A stretch of 52,891 bases of DNA from Johnsonella sp. (GTDB taxonomy: Bacteria; Bacillota; Clostridia; Lachnospirales; Lachnospiraceae), in contig JAUMWW010000017.1 of assembly GCA_030529445.1 (NCBI GenBank), positions 1 through 52,891 of the forward strand, read 5' to 3'. Shown piece by piece: positions 7,183 through 15,987 of the stretch. The position numbers and the translations under genes are program-made. Position 1 is the stretch's first letter; each line of letters starts with the position of its first letter. Under the pieces are notes generated by a model. It did not search any database and was not told the origin of the DNA. It was given only the letters and a program-made list of their open reading frames with translations.

Positions 7183-9225
7183 ATGGAGCGCTTATCTTTG
7201 GCATTGGAAAGGATAAGTCAGATCATTGCCGAGGAGGATCGGGAATGGAAATACGGAGAGTATTTTCTGCGAAATGCAAAATTTATTCTCTCGGTTGAAG
7301 AGGTAAGGAAGCGGATTGTCGAAAAAAGCTTCGGAGAGCTTTCTCTCAAGGAGCAGGAAGCCTTGCAGGACGAGCTCTATCGGGAGCTCAAGGAGGAGAA
7401 TTATGCAAGATCAATTTGCAAGCCCTCCTATATGTGCGGCAGGTACGGAGAAAAAATGGGGAAGATCCTGGCTCTTTTTGCCTATGAGATCAGGAGCATT
7501 ATTCCGATGGCTTACAGAGCTTTGGAAGATGAATATCTCAGCGTGCTGGAGCTTTTTTTGGAAATACATACGGCATTTCGCTATGAGAAGGATCTGGATC
7601 CCGAAGAGGTCGAAAAAATTATTTATTATTATGCATTTGATTACCTGGATATTACCGTGCAGAGGCGTTTAAAGAAAACGCTTCTTTCCTCGGATCATTT
7701 TATGAAAGAGATCATAATGCATGAGGATCTTTCGAATCCGCTCTACTTATATAAGTTCGGAGATTATATTTCGGATACGGAGAGGGGGATTGCAAGATAT
7801 CTCTCCGGCTTGGAAAAGGGAAAGCTCAAAAAAATGGCGGATACTTTGGTCAGAGGTTATGTACAGGGCTTTGTCGCCGCCAAAAAAGACTTGAGCAAAA
7901 AGCGCTATGTCGGATTATGGTATCATCTGGGCTTTGAAGCACTGGTAAAAGAGGTTATTGCGGGATTGGAGGCAAGAGGTCTGGAAGCGGTATTATTTGA
8001 AAAGCCTTATCGTCTGGCAGACAGATCCGCAACGAGGAACAGAGGCTGCGCAAGCATCGGCGTAAACAGGCAGGCGGAATATGATCACCGCTTCGATAAT
8101 GCGATCCTGATGAAGAAGGCATACACGGACAGAAGACTCGATATGATGCGTTCCTTTTTTGAGGAGAATGAAAAAGAGGTAAGCCTCTATGCAGGTCCGG
8201 CGCTGATCGAGGTATTCGGAGAAAGGGAGTTTAATCCCGAAAACGACGAATTTGCCTATCATTATGATGAAAAGCAGAAGAAGCAGAATCTTTCGGCGCT
8301 CAATGCGGCGGCTCTTCTGCAAAGCAGTTATATCAGAGGAGAGGAAACCAGCTTCTCCATTATCGCCTGGCCTCTGCCCGAGATTGCAAAAAGCGAGGAA
8401 GAATATGCGGCGATCTTTGAGGAGATCATCCGGCTCAATACCTTGGATTCGGAAGAATACAGCAGAATACAGCAGCATATTATCGATGCGCTCGATCAGG
8501 CGGGAGAGGTTTGTATTCTCGGCGGAAAAAATAACGAGACAAAGCTGAAGATCAGATTGCAGAGTCTGAAGGATCCGCAAAAAGAAAGCTTATTCGAAAA
8601 CTGTGTCGCCGATGTCAATATTCCGGTCGGAGAGGTCTTCACCAGTCCCCGCCTAAAAGGAACGGAGGGGCTTTTGCATGTGTCCCGGGTTTATATCGGA
8701 GATATTCAGTTCAAGGAATTGAAGCTGTATTTTAAAGACGGCATGGTCAGCGATTATAGCTGTGCAAATTTTAAGAGCGAGGATCAGAACCGAAAGCTGA
8801 TCGAAGATATGCTGCTCAAGAACCATCCCTCCCTGCCGATGGGAGAGTTTGCGATCGGAACCAATACCGCCGCATATGCCGCGGCAAAAAAGTACGGCAT
8901 CTTAGCGAAGTATCCTATACTGATTGCCGAAAAGACGGGACCTCATTTCGCAATCGGCGATACCTGCTATAGCCATGAGGAGGATTACATGACCTATAAT
9001 CCCGACGGCAAGGCGATCATCGCAAGGGATAACGAGGTATCGGCGCTTCGCCGGGAAGATCCCTCTAAGGCGTATTTTAATTGTCATACGGATATCACGA
9101 TTCCCTATGACGAGCTCGGAGATATTTATGCGCTCAGAGAGGACGGAGAGAGGATTTATATTATTCAACAGGGCAGATTCGTGCTTGAGGGCACCGAAGC
9201 ATTAAATAAAGAAATGGGGGAATAA
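7183..9225 (+). CDS. M29-type metalloaminopeptidase with long N-terminal extension
   Basis: The 680-residue protein has an aminopeptidase T/II-like (M29) C-terminal half. The metal and active-site segments can be read in order: GEVFTSPRLKGTEGLLHVSR near 490, GEFAIGTNTAAY near 565 (second Glu), GPHFAIGDTCYSHEED near 600 (His and Asp) and FNCHTDITIPY near 645 (His). The first 300 residues or so are extra compared with the usual 400-residue M29 enzymes and I do not recognise them; they are charged and helical. I prefer ATG 7183, which has AGAGAGG eight bases upstream, over ATG 7117. The stop lies four bases before purE, so it is co-transcribed with purine genes. Confidence 0.78.
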   Translation: MERLSLALERISQIIAEEDREWKYGEYFLRNAKFILSVEEVRKRIVEKSFGELSLKEQEALQDELYRELKEENYARSICKPSYMCGRYGEKMGKILALFAYEIRSIIPMAYRALEDEYLSVLELFLEIHTAFRYEKDLDPEEVEKIIYYYAFDYLDITVQRRLKKTLLSSDHFMKEIIMHEDLSNPLYLYKFGDYISDTERGIARYLSGLEKGKLKKMADTLVRGYVQGFVAAKKDLSKKRYVGLWYHLGFEALVKEVIAGLEARGLEAVLFEKPYRLADRSATRNRGCASIGVNRQAEYDHRFDNAILMKKAYTDRRLDMMRSFFEENEKEVSLYAGPALIEVFGEREFNPENDEFAYHYDEKQKKQNLSALNAAALLQSSYIRGEETSFSIIAWPLPEIAKSEEEYAAIFEEIIRLNTLDSEEYSRIQQHIIDALDQAGEVCILGGKNNETKLKIRLQSLKDPQKESLFENCVADVNIPVGEVFTSPRLKGTEGLLHVSRVYIGDIQFKELKLYFKDGMVSDYSCANFKSEDQNRKLIEDMLLKNHPSLPMGEFAIGTNTAAYAAAKKYGILAKYPILIAEKTGPHFAIGDTCYSHEEDYMTYNPDGKAIIARDNEVSALRREDPSKAYFNCHTDITIPYDELGDIYALREDGERIYIIQQGRFVLEGTEALNKEMGE

Positions 9226-9228
9226 AAA

Positions 9229-9738
9229 ATGGCAAAAGTGGGAATTGTAATGGGAAGCGATTCGGATATGCAGGTTATGGCGCAGGCGGCGGATTTCCTG
9301 AAGAAAATAGGAATCGAGTTCGAGATGAAGATCATTTCCGCGCATAGAGAGCCTGATGTTTTCTTTGAGTGGGTGAGCGGAGCAAAGGAAAGAGGGCTCA
9401 AGCTCATTATTGCGGGAGCGGGCAAGGCAGCTCATCTTCCGGGAATGTGTGCCTCCCTCTTTACCCTTCCGGTCATCGGTGTTCCGATCAAGACCTCGGA
9501 TTTGGGAGGAGTGGATTCTTTATACTCCATCGTGCAGATGCCGCCGGGAGTACCCTGCGCTACGGTTGCGATCAACGGAGGGAAAAATGCGGGGATTCTT
9601 GCGGCAAAGATTCTTGCGGTATCGGACGAGAGTCTCTTTGAAAAGCTTGAGGCATACAAGAAAGAGATGAAAGACGAGATGATCAAGAAGGACGAAGATC
9701 TTCAGGCAATCGGTTATGAAGCATATTTAAAGAGATAG
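9229..9738 (+). CDS. purE: N5-carboxyaminoimidazole ribonucleotide mutase
   Basis: PurE moves the carboxyl group of N5-CAIR to C4 to give CAIR in purine synthesis. The 169 residues are the standard class I size. Motifs are GSDSDMQVM at the N-terminus, the catalytic-site SAHREPDVFFEW near 45, AGAGKAAHLPGM near 70 and QMPPGVPCATVAINGGKNA near 105. It starts four bases after the preceding peptidase gene. It begins a purine block with purM, purN and purD. Confidence 0.96.
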   Translation: MAKVGIVMGSDSDMQVMAQAADFLKKIGIEFEMKIISAHREPDVFFEWVSGAKERGLKLIIAGAGKAAHLPGMCASLFTLPVIGVPIKTSDLGGVDSLYSIVQMPPGVPCATVAINGGKNAGILAAKILAVSDESLFEKLEAYKKEMKDEMIKKDEDLQAIGYEAYLKR

Positions 9739-9753
9739 GGGAGGGATACCGAT

Positions 9754-10779
9754 ATGGATTATAAAAGTGCCGGAGTGGATATAGAGGCGGGTTATAAAGC
9801 GGTGGAGCTGATGAAGCGCCATGTGAAAAATACGATGAGACCGGAAGTGATGGGAGGGCTCGGAGGTTTTTCGGGAGCGTTTTCTCTTGCCAAGATCAAA
9901 AACATGGAAGAACCCGTGCTCCTTTCGGGTACGGACGGAGTGGGCACGAAGCTTAAGCTCGCATTTGTATTGGATAAGCACGATACCGTAGGAATAGACT
10001 GCGTTGCCATGTGTGTGAACGATGTGGTCTGTGCGGGAGCGGAGCCCCTCTTCTTTCTCGATTATATTGCCTGCGGGAAGAATGTGCCGGAAAAAATCGC
10101 TTCCATCGTTTCGGGGGTTGCCGAGGGCTGCATACAGTCCGGGGCTGCGCTGATCGGAGGAGAAACTGCGGAAATGCCGGGATTTTATCCGGAGGACGAA
10201 TACGATCTTGCGGGATTTGCCGTAGGCATTGCCGATAAAAAAGATCTGATCACCGGAGAAAATATTCGGGAAAAGGATGTGCTGGTCGGAATTGCCTCGA
10301 GCGGCATACATAGCAACGGTTTTTCCTTGGTAAGAAAGGTTTTTGAGATGAAGAAGGAAAGTCTGGACCGCTATTACGAGGAGCTTGGATCCACGCTCGG
10401 AGAGGCTCTGATTGCGCCTACAAAAATCTATGTCAAGGCGATGCAGAATCTTAAGAAGAAGGGGATTGTGGTAAAGGGCTGCTCCCATATCACGGGAGGA
10501 GGATTTTATGAGAATATTCCGCGCATGCTTCCGGAAGGCTGCAGGGCGCTGATCCGCAAAGACTCGTATGAGCTTCCCGCTTTGTTCAAGCTCCTTGCCC
10601 GGGAAGGAAAGATTGAAGAAGAGATGATGTATAATACCTATAATATGGGGGTAGGAATGGTGCTGGCACTTTCCCCGGAAGACGGCTCTGCCGCGATCGA
10701 GGCGATCAGAGAGGCGGGAGAGGAGGCCTTCCTGATCGGTCATATAGAAAAGGGGGAGACAGGGATCGACATATGTTAA
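9754..10779 (+). CDS. purM: Phosphoribosylformylglycinamidine cyclo-ligase
   Basis: This AIR synthetase closes the imidazole ring using ATP. It has 341 residues and the PurM fold signatures: [10 protein letters not shown] near 35, the ATP/metal loop [16 protein letters not shown] near 55, [19 protein letters not shown] near 85, [19 protein letters not shown] near 245 and [12 protein letters not shown] near 295. It lies 15 bases after purE, and its last codons overlap the purN start by 7 bases. Confidence 0.96.
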   Translation: MDYKSAGVDIEAGYKAVELMKRHVKNTMRPEVMGGLGGFSGAFSLAKIKNMEEPVLLSGTDGVGTKLKLAFVLDKHDTVGIDCVAMCVNDVVCAGAEPLFFLDYIACGKNVPEKIASIVSGVAEGCIQSGAALIGGETAEMPGFYPEDEYDLAGFAVGIADKKDLITGENIREKDVLVGIASSGIHSNGFSLVRKVFEMKKESLDRYYEELGSTLGEALIAPTKIYVKAMQNLKKKGIVVKGCSHITGGGFYENIPRMLPEGCRALIRKDSYELPALFKLLAREGKIEEEMMYNTYNMGVGMVLALSPEDGSAAIEAIREAGEEAFLIGHIEKGETGIDIC

Positions 10780-11402
10780 GAATAGCGGTGATGGCAAGCG
10801 GCAGCGGAAGCAATCTTCAGGCGGTCATGGACAGAATCGAGGATAAGAGCATAAAAAATGCCGAGATCGTTTTGGTCTTCTCGAATAACCCGGATGCATA
10901 TGCATTGAAAAGAGCCGAAGCGGCGGGAATCAGAACCGCCTGTATTTCTCCCCGAAGCTATGCAAAGAGGGAGGAATTTGAGTATGCCATGCTGGAGCTT
11001 TTGAAAAGCTCTTCTCCGGATCTGATCGTGCTGGCGGGATTTCTGGTTAATATTCCTCCCGAAATGGTAAAGGAGTTTTGCGGAAGAATCATCAATATTC
11101 ACCCTTCTTTGATTCCTAGTTTCTGCGGAAAGGGCTATTACGGGCTGAGAGTGCATGAGGCGGCTTTGCACCGGGGGGTCAAGATCAGCGGCGCAACCGT
11201 GCATTATGTGGATGAGGGAGTCGATTCCGGTCCCATTATTCTGCAAAAGGCGGTGGAGGTCAGAAAAGGAGATACGCCCCTGACTTTGCAGAAGAGGATT
11301 ATGGAGGAGGCGGAATGGATTCTTCTGCCTCAGGCTATCGCAATGATAGCCGAGCGCAAAGCGGGAAAACAGAGTAAAGAGGATGAGCGGGGTTTGTCAT
11401 AG
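10773..11402 (+). CDS. purN: Phosphoribosylglycinamide formyltransferase
   Basis: PurN formylates GAR using 10-formyl-tetrahydrofolate. Visible motifs are [15 protein letters not shown] at the N-terminus, the catalytic [12 protein letters not shown] near 108 (Asn/His), followed by GYYG, and the second active-site loop [20 protein letters not shown] near 140, whose Asp completes the site. The 209-residue length is normal. The gene overlaps purM by 7 bases. The folate-free alternative PurT is not in the window. Confidence 0.96.
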   Translation: MLRIAVMASGSGSNLQAVMDRIEDKSIKNAEIVLVFSNNPDAYALKRAEAAGIRTACISPRSYAKREEFEYAMLELLKSSSPDLIVLAGFLVNIPPEMVKEFCGRIINIHPSLIPSFCGKGYYGLRVHEAALHRGVKISGATVHYVDEGVDSGPIILQKAVEVRKGDTPLTLQKRIMEEAEWILLPQAIAMIAERKAGKQSKEDERGLS

Positions 11403-11434
11403 AAAAGAGGCTGTAAAAAGCGAGGGATAAGAAG

Positions 11435-12706
11435 ATGAGAGTTTTGGTCGTTGGCGGCGGAGGCAGAGAGCATGCGATCTGCCGCAAATTAAAGCAGAGC
11501 AAAAAACTGACAGAGCTCTACTGTGCTCCGGGCAATGCCGGTATAGAAGAGATTGCAAAAACTGCGGATATTGACGTAATGGATTTTGACGCATTGATAA
11601 AGTTTGCAAAAATGAAGAAGATCGATCTGAGCATTATCGGAATGGATGATCCGCTCTGCAAAGGCATAGTGGATGCTTTCGAGGAGGCGGGGCTGAGAGT
11701 CTTCGGACCGAGGAAAGAGGCGGCGGTATTGGAAGGCTCCAAGGCATTTGCCAAGGATTTGATGAAGAAATACGGGATTCCCACCGCTGAATACGAGGTT
11801 TTTGAGGATGCCGACAAGGCCTTGGAATATCTTCAGGGTGCAAGCTTCCCCATTGTATTGAAAGCGGACGGGCTCGCGCTCGGAAAGGGAGTGCTGATCT
11901 GCGGCAGTCTTGAAGAAGCGAGGGCGGCGGTTCAAAAAATCATGGTGGATAAGGAATTCGGTTCCTCCGGCAATAAGCTCGTGATAGAGGAGTTTATGCA
12001 GGGCAGGGAGGTCAGCGTGCTCTCCTTTTCGGACGGAAAAACCCTGCGCATCATGAGCTCGGCTCAGGATCATAAGAGGGCAAAGGATAATGACGAGGGA
12101 TTGAATACCGGAGGAATGGGAACATTTTCTCCCAGCCCCTTTTATACCGAGGAAGTGGATGCCTTCTGCCGGGAGCATATTTATCAGAAAACGGTGGATG
12201 CAATGCGCGCGGAGGGCAGGGAATTCAAAGGCGTGATATTTTTCGGTCTGATGCTGACGGAGCGCGGCGTTAAGGTATTGGAATATAATGCGAGATTCGG
12301 AGATCCGGAGACGCAGGTCGTGCTTCCGAGGATGAAGAATGACCTCATCGATGTTTTCGAAGCCTGCATAGACGGAGGCTTAGAGGAGATAGAGCTGGAA
12401 TTTGAGGAGACTGCGGCGGTCTGCGTGGTTCTGGCAAGCGGAGGATATCCGCAGGCGTATCAAAAGGGATTTGAAATTCGCGGATTGGAGGCGTTTGCGG
12501 ACAGAGAAGATTATTTCTGCTTCCATGCGGGGACGAAGCGTTCGGGGGATAAGATTCTTACCAATGGAGGCAGAGTGCTCGGAATTACCGCAAAGGGCAG
12601 GGATCTTTTAGAAGCGAGAAGAAAGGCTTATGAAGCCTGCGAATGGGTTGATTTCGAAGGGAAGTATAAGAGAAACGATATAGGCAGAGTTTTAGGAGAG
12701 GCTTAA
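11435..12706 (+). CDS. purD: Phosphoribosylamine-glycine ligase
   Basis: PurD joins glycine to phosphoribosylamine with ATP. The 423-residue ATP-grasp protein shows MRVLVVGGGGREHAI at the N-terminus, the ATP-binding KADGLALGKGVLI near 145, DHKRAKDNDEGLNTGGMGTF near 215 and the metal-binding EYNARFGDPETQVVLPRM near 285. It lies 32 bases after purN, with AAAAAGCGAGGGATAAG-type spacing before the start. purF, purL, purC, purB and purH are not in the window. Confidence 0.96.
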   Translation: MRVLVVGGGGREHAICRKLKQSKKLTELYCAPGNAGIEEIAKTADIDVMDFDALIKFAKMKKIDLSIIGMDDPLCKGIVDAFEEAGLRVFGPRKEAAVLEGSKAFAKDLMKKYGIPTAEYEVFEDADKALEYLQGASFPIVLKADGLALGKGVLICGSLEEARAAVQKIMVDKEFGSSGNKLVIEEFMQGREVSVLSFSDGKTLRIMSSAQDHKRAKDNDEGLNTGGMGTFSPSPFYTEEVDAFCREHIYQKTVDAMRAEGREFKGVIFFGLMLTERGVKVLEYNARFGDPETQVVLPRMKNDLIDVFEACIDGGLEEIELEFEETAAVCVVLASGGYPQAYQKGFEIRGLEAFADREDYFCFHAGTKRSGDKILTNGGRVLGITAKGRDLLEARRKAYEACEWVDFEGKYKRNDIGRVLGEA

Positions 12707-12708
12707 GT

Positions 12709-13734
12709 ATGCAGAAATTTGTAAATGACTATATGGAGGGAGCGCATAGCTCGATCTTGGAAAAGCTGCTGGAAACGAATATGATGAAGACATCCGGCTA
12801 CGGCAAGGATGAGTTCTGCGCCTCCGCACAGGAGAAGATCAGGGCGGCGATTGAAAAGCCGGATGCAAAGGTCTATTTTCTCTGCGGGGGAACCCAGACC
12901 AATAAGGTGGTCATTGCCTCTTTGTTGCGCCCGTTTGAAGCCGTAATTTCGGCAAAGACGGGGCATATTGCGGTACATGAGGCGGGAGCGATCGAAAACA
13001 GCGGTCATAAGGTTCTGGAATTTGAGGGAGCAAAGGGCAAGCTCCTGCCCGAAGAGGTGAGGGGCTGCGCGGAGGAATACCGCAGGGATCAAAACAAAGA
13101 GCATATGGTGAGACCGGCGATGGTGTATATTTCACAGCCCACGGAGTTCGGTACCTTGTATTCCAAGGCGGAGCTGGAGGAATTGAGCGGAGTCTGCCGG
13201 CAATACGGGCTTTTGCTCTTTATCGACGGAGCAAGACTCGGCTATGCTCTTGCATGTGAAGAAAATGATGCAAAGCTTGCGGATCTTGCGAGGCTTGCCG
13301 ATGTATTTTATATAGGGGGCACGAAATGCGGCGCGCTTTTGGGAGAGGCGCTCGTCTTTTGCGATCCGGCGCTTGCACGGGATTTCTTTTCCCTGATGAA
13401 GCAGGAGATCGGAGTCCTGGCAAAGGGCAGGATTTTGGGCATACAGTTTGATACCCTCTTTACCGATAATTTATATCTGGAGATCTGTAAAAATGCGATC
13501 GATACCGCAATGCAGATTAAAGAGGAATTAAAAAGAAAATCCTATCGTTTTTTTGTGGATTCTCCGACCAATCAGCAGTTTGTTCTTATCGATAACGATA
13601 AGATGGAAGCTTTGGCAAAGAAGGTGGAATTCGGTTATATTATGAGTTGGGGAGAAGAGCAGAGCGTGATCCGATTCTGCACGAGCTGGGCGACAAAGCA
13701 GGAGGATGTTGAAGAGCTCAAAAAGCTTTTATAA
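12709..13734 (+). CDS. ltaE: Low-specificity L-threonine aldolase family protein
   Basis: This PLP fold-type I enzyme of 341 residues belongs to the threonine aldolase/beta-eliminating lyase family, which splits threonine or allo-threonine to glycine and acetaldehyde. The PLP-lysine is in FYIGGTKCGALLGEALVF near 205, the Asp that holds the pyridine nitrogen is in LLFIDGARLGYAL near 167, and FLCGGTQTNKVV near 55 forms the phosphate cup. It starts two bases after purD, so it is read with the purine genes. Glycine is the co-substrate of PurD, which suggests a glycine supply role (inference). Confidence 0.9.
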   Translation: MQKFVNDYMEGAHSSILEKLLETNMMKTSGYGKDEFCASAQEKIRAAIEKPDAKVYFLCGGTQTNKVVIASLLRPFEAVISAKTGHIAVHEAGAIENSGHKVLEFEGAKGKLLPEEVRGCAEEYRRDQNKEHMVRPAMVYISQPTEFGTLYSKAELEELSGVCRQYGLLLFIDGARLGYALACEENDAKLADLARLADVFYIGGTKCGALLGEALVFCDPALARDFFSLMKQEIGVLAKGRILGIQFDTLFTDNLYLEICKNAIDTAMQIKEELKRKSYRFFVDSPTNQQFVLIDNDKMEALAKKVEFGYIMSWGEEQSVIRFCTSWATKQEDVEELKKLL

Positions 13735-13807
13735 ATTCCTTTGTTCAATCAGGCGAGGGAAAGCGCTGTAAAACAAAGAGAATACGGAGGATGGAGGTGA
13801 TTGCAAA

Positions 13808-13930
13808 ATGATGGCGATTTTTGCGGGAATACTGGTGCTGGTGATTATTGTCGCCGTAGTAAGCGCCGTTTCGACAATCTCAAGTGTTTTTGGAGTAATT
13901 GCGGATGAAGAGGATGCGGAGGATATGTAA
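13808..13930 (+). CDS. 40-residue single-span membrane peptide
   Basis: A 40-codon frame starts at ATG 13808 (or the next codon) behind a good GGAGGTGATTG site and ends with TAA at 13928. Residues 3-31 form one hydrophobic helix rich in Val/Ile/Ala, and the tail is acidic (EEDAED). The strong ribosome site, the membrane helix and the charged tail suggest a real small protein. It lies 73 bases after the aldolase gene and before a long hairpin terminator. I do not recognise a family. Confidence 0.5.
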   Translation: MMAIFAGILVLVIIVAVVSAVSTISSVFGVIADEEDAEDM

Positions 13931-13979
13931 GATCTTCATGCTCCGATAGACGGAAGGCAAGGATAAAAAAGATCAAAAT

Positions 13980-14059
13980 AAAAAAGGACCGCTGCACGCA
14001 GAAGATATTTTTCCGAGATTACGGATCCATATCAAAGCTGTTTGCAATGGTTCTTTTTT
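13980..14059 (+). terminator. Long nested hairpin terminator after the purine operon
   Basis: An AAAAAAGGACCGCTGCA arm (13980-13996) can pair, with two wobble pairs and one mismatch, with TGCAATGGTTCTTTTTT (14043-14059). Inside the loop GATAT/ATATC and TCCG/CGGA form further nested pairs. The 3' arm ends in a T run. It sits between convergent genes. Confidence 0.5.
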
Positions 14060-14087
14060 AGGGATTTTTAAAATACTCTGAGGAGCT

Positions 14088-15092
14088 TCAATATTTTCTC
14101 AAGGTATCCTTATTGACCGTGGTATAAAAGAGTTCTCTGACCTTCACCGGATCCTTCGTAATCGCCAGTATCCACATCAGCTTGGTAACCGTAGCCTCCA
14201 GAGTCATATCATAGCTTTCGAGGATTCCGAATTCCTCCTTGATCATTTTTCCGACCTCATAGACGGACATATGGCTGCCTTCGAGAGGAACCTGAGTGGT
14301 CATGACGATCGTTTTGCCCAGCTTTGCCAGATCGGAGATCGCGGATTTAAAGTCTACGGCTTCATAAGAGGGCAGCCCGCCGACGCCGAAGGATTCGATG
14401 ATGATGGCGTCATAATTCAGAGCCATAAATTTAAGCATCTGCGAATCCATCGAAGGAATCAGCTTAAGCAGCCCGATCTTTGTGTTCAGCGCATCATAGA
14501 AAACCGTATTCGGGGCATCCGAGGGCTTATCATCGATATAGAAGATGATCTGGGAATCCTGAATGATTGCGGGATAGGGGAAGTTGATCGAGGAGAAGGC
14601 ATTATAGCTCTTCGTCCGTTCTTTTCTGGCTCTGGTGCCGCAGATCACCTTTCCGTCAAAGACGATGTTTACCCCGTACGCCCTGTCGCAGGAGGCAAAT
14701 AAGATACTGTCGAGGAGATTCGTTCTCGCATCGGTAACATCCATATCGATCGGTCTTTGCGACCCGGTGATGACGACGGGTTTTTGCGAATTCTGTATCA
14801 GGTAGGAAAGCGAGGCTGCGGTATATGCCATGGTATCGGTACCGTGACAAATGACAAATCCCTCATATTGTTCATAATTATCCTCTATACAGGATTTCAT
14901 CTGTAGCCAATGCCCGGGCTGCATATTGGTGCTGTCCAGATGAAGAAGCTCGATGCAGTCCACTTCGGCAATTTTTTTGATTTCCGGAACATAGTCCAGA
15001 AGCGCCGAGGCGGCAAGCATGGGCTTTAGCCCGGAACTGCTTTTTTGAGAGGCGATGGTGCCTCCCGTGCCGATCATCAATATTTTTTTCAT
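14088..15092 (-). CDS. ansA: Type I (cytoplasmic) L-asparaginase
   Basis: It hydrolyses asparagine to aspartate and ammonia. The two catalytic threonine regions are plain: MIGTGGTIASQKSSSG at the N-terminus and VICHGTDTMAYTAASLSYL near residue 80. There is no signal peptide, which fits the cytoplasmic AnsA type of about 335 residues. It is the last gene of a minus-strand run pncB-nudC-ansA, 18 bases after nudC. Aspartate is a precursor of NAD, asparagine and pyrimidines, so the placement beside NAD genes is sensible, though the link is inferred. Confidence 0.93.
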   Translation of the reverse strand: MKKILMIGTGGTIASQKSSSGLKPMLAASALLDYVPEIKKIAEVDCIELLHLDSTNMQPGHWLQMKSCIEDNYEQYEGFVICHGTDTMAYTAASLSYLIQNSQKPVVITGSQRPIDMDVTDARTNLLDSILFASCDRAYGVNIVFDGKVICGTRARKERTKSYNAFSSINFPYPAIIQDSQIIFYIDDKPSDAPNTVFYDALNTKIGLLKLIPSMDSQMLKFMALNYDAIIIESFGVGGLPSYEAVDFKSAISDLAKLGKTIVMTTQVPLEGSHMSVYEVGKMIKEEFGILESYDMTLEATVTKLMWILAITKDPVKVRELFYTTVNKDTLRKY

Positions 15093-15110
15093 TGCTCTTA
15101 GCTCTCCGCT

Positions 15111-15965
15111 CTAAAATTTTCCGTTTCTAAACCCCTGGATCAATTCCTGTCCGACGCTGATATAGTGCTCGAAAGGAGGGATCTCGCTGCGGCGAAACCA
15201 TTTCGCCTCGCTGAGTTCGCTTTCCTGCAAGGTGATGGAATCGCTGCCGTCCAGATCGGCGATAAAGGCGAGCATCATCGTTTCGGAAATCCCCCAGGGC
15301 TGAGATTTGTAATAGCGAATATTTTTGATATCCAAGCCCACCTCTTCCTTTACCTCTCTTCGTATCGTGTCGGCGAGCGTTTCTCCGATCTCGCTGAATC
15401 CGGAAACCAAGGCATGGAGCTTATAATCGGAGCCGGCTCTTTTGGTCAGAAGAATCCGGTCTTTGTCCCTGATCGCCACGATGATTGCAGGAGAGATTTT
15501 GGGGTATTCCGTATGCCGGCAATTCGGGCAGATGATCGCTCTTTCCGTCGAGGAATGGATGGTTTTATTTCCGCAGATTCCGCAAAATCTGCGGGATTTC
15601 ATCCATGCATCGATATGAAATCCCGTAGCGATGGCAAAGCCGTGATGCTTCGGGGTAAAGCTGCGAAAGACGGAGAGTGCTTCAAGAGAAATATGATTTT
15701 CCGAGGGAATATTTTCGGGCTCTTTGCTGTTTAAGGTATAGAACTCTTCATCGTCGATCGAAAAAAGATAGAGGGAGCGGCGAAAGATCCCTTCATCTGC
15801 GGAGGCAAGATCCTCGAACTTCGGCAGAAAGAAGCCCTGATTTTTCTTGGCTTTTTTTAAGAGTACCTGCCCCTCACGGTAATAAAGCAGAAAAGAATGA
15901 GGGTTTGCCCTTTTGTCCTGATATTCCGGGCGATAAATCTTAGGATGTATTTCCTGAAGCATCAT
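15111..15965 (-). CDS. nudC: NADH pyrophosphatase / NAD decapping Nudix hydrolase
   Basis: NudC cleaves NAD(H) to NMN(H) and AMP, and in some bacteria removes NAD caps from RNA. All marks of the family are present: a zinc ribbon (CGICGNK then CPNCRHTEYPK, residues about 127-150), an intact Nudix box GFSEIGETLADTIRREVKEE near 190 and the NADH-specific motif SQPWGISETMMLAF about 15 residues after it. I place the start at ATG 15965 (284 residues, GAAAGGA upstream) rather than a TTG at 16028 lying inside pncB. Its gene follows pncB by 22 bases. Confidence 0.92.
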   Translation of the reverse strand: MMLQEIHPKIYRPEYQDKRANPHSFLLYYREGQVLLKKAKKNQGFFLPKFEDLASADEGIFRRSLYLFSIDDEEFYTLNSKEPENIPSENHISLEALSVFRSFTPKHHGFAIATGFHIDAWMKSRRFCGICGNKTIHSSTERAIICPNCRHTEYPKISPAIIVAIRDKDRILLTKRAGSDYKLHALVSGFSEIGETLADTIRREVKEEVGLDIKNIRYYKSQPWGISETMMLAFIADLDGSDSITLQESELSEAKWFRRSEIPPFEHYISVGQELIQGFRNGKF

Positions 15966-15987
15966 ATGGTCTTTATCCTTTCGCGCC

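Noticed and set aside
9100-9228. Purine riboswitch or PurR box before purE
   Set aside because: purE starts four bases after the preceding gene and no riboswitch-like structure is visible there.
9727-10797. 356-codon open frame on the minus strand opposite purM
   Set aside because: It is the antisense of a clear purM gene; the translation is Arg/His/Ser-rich with no family motif and no ribosome site.
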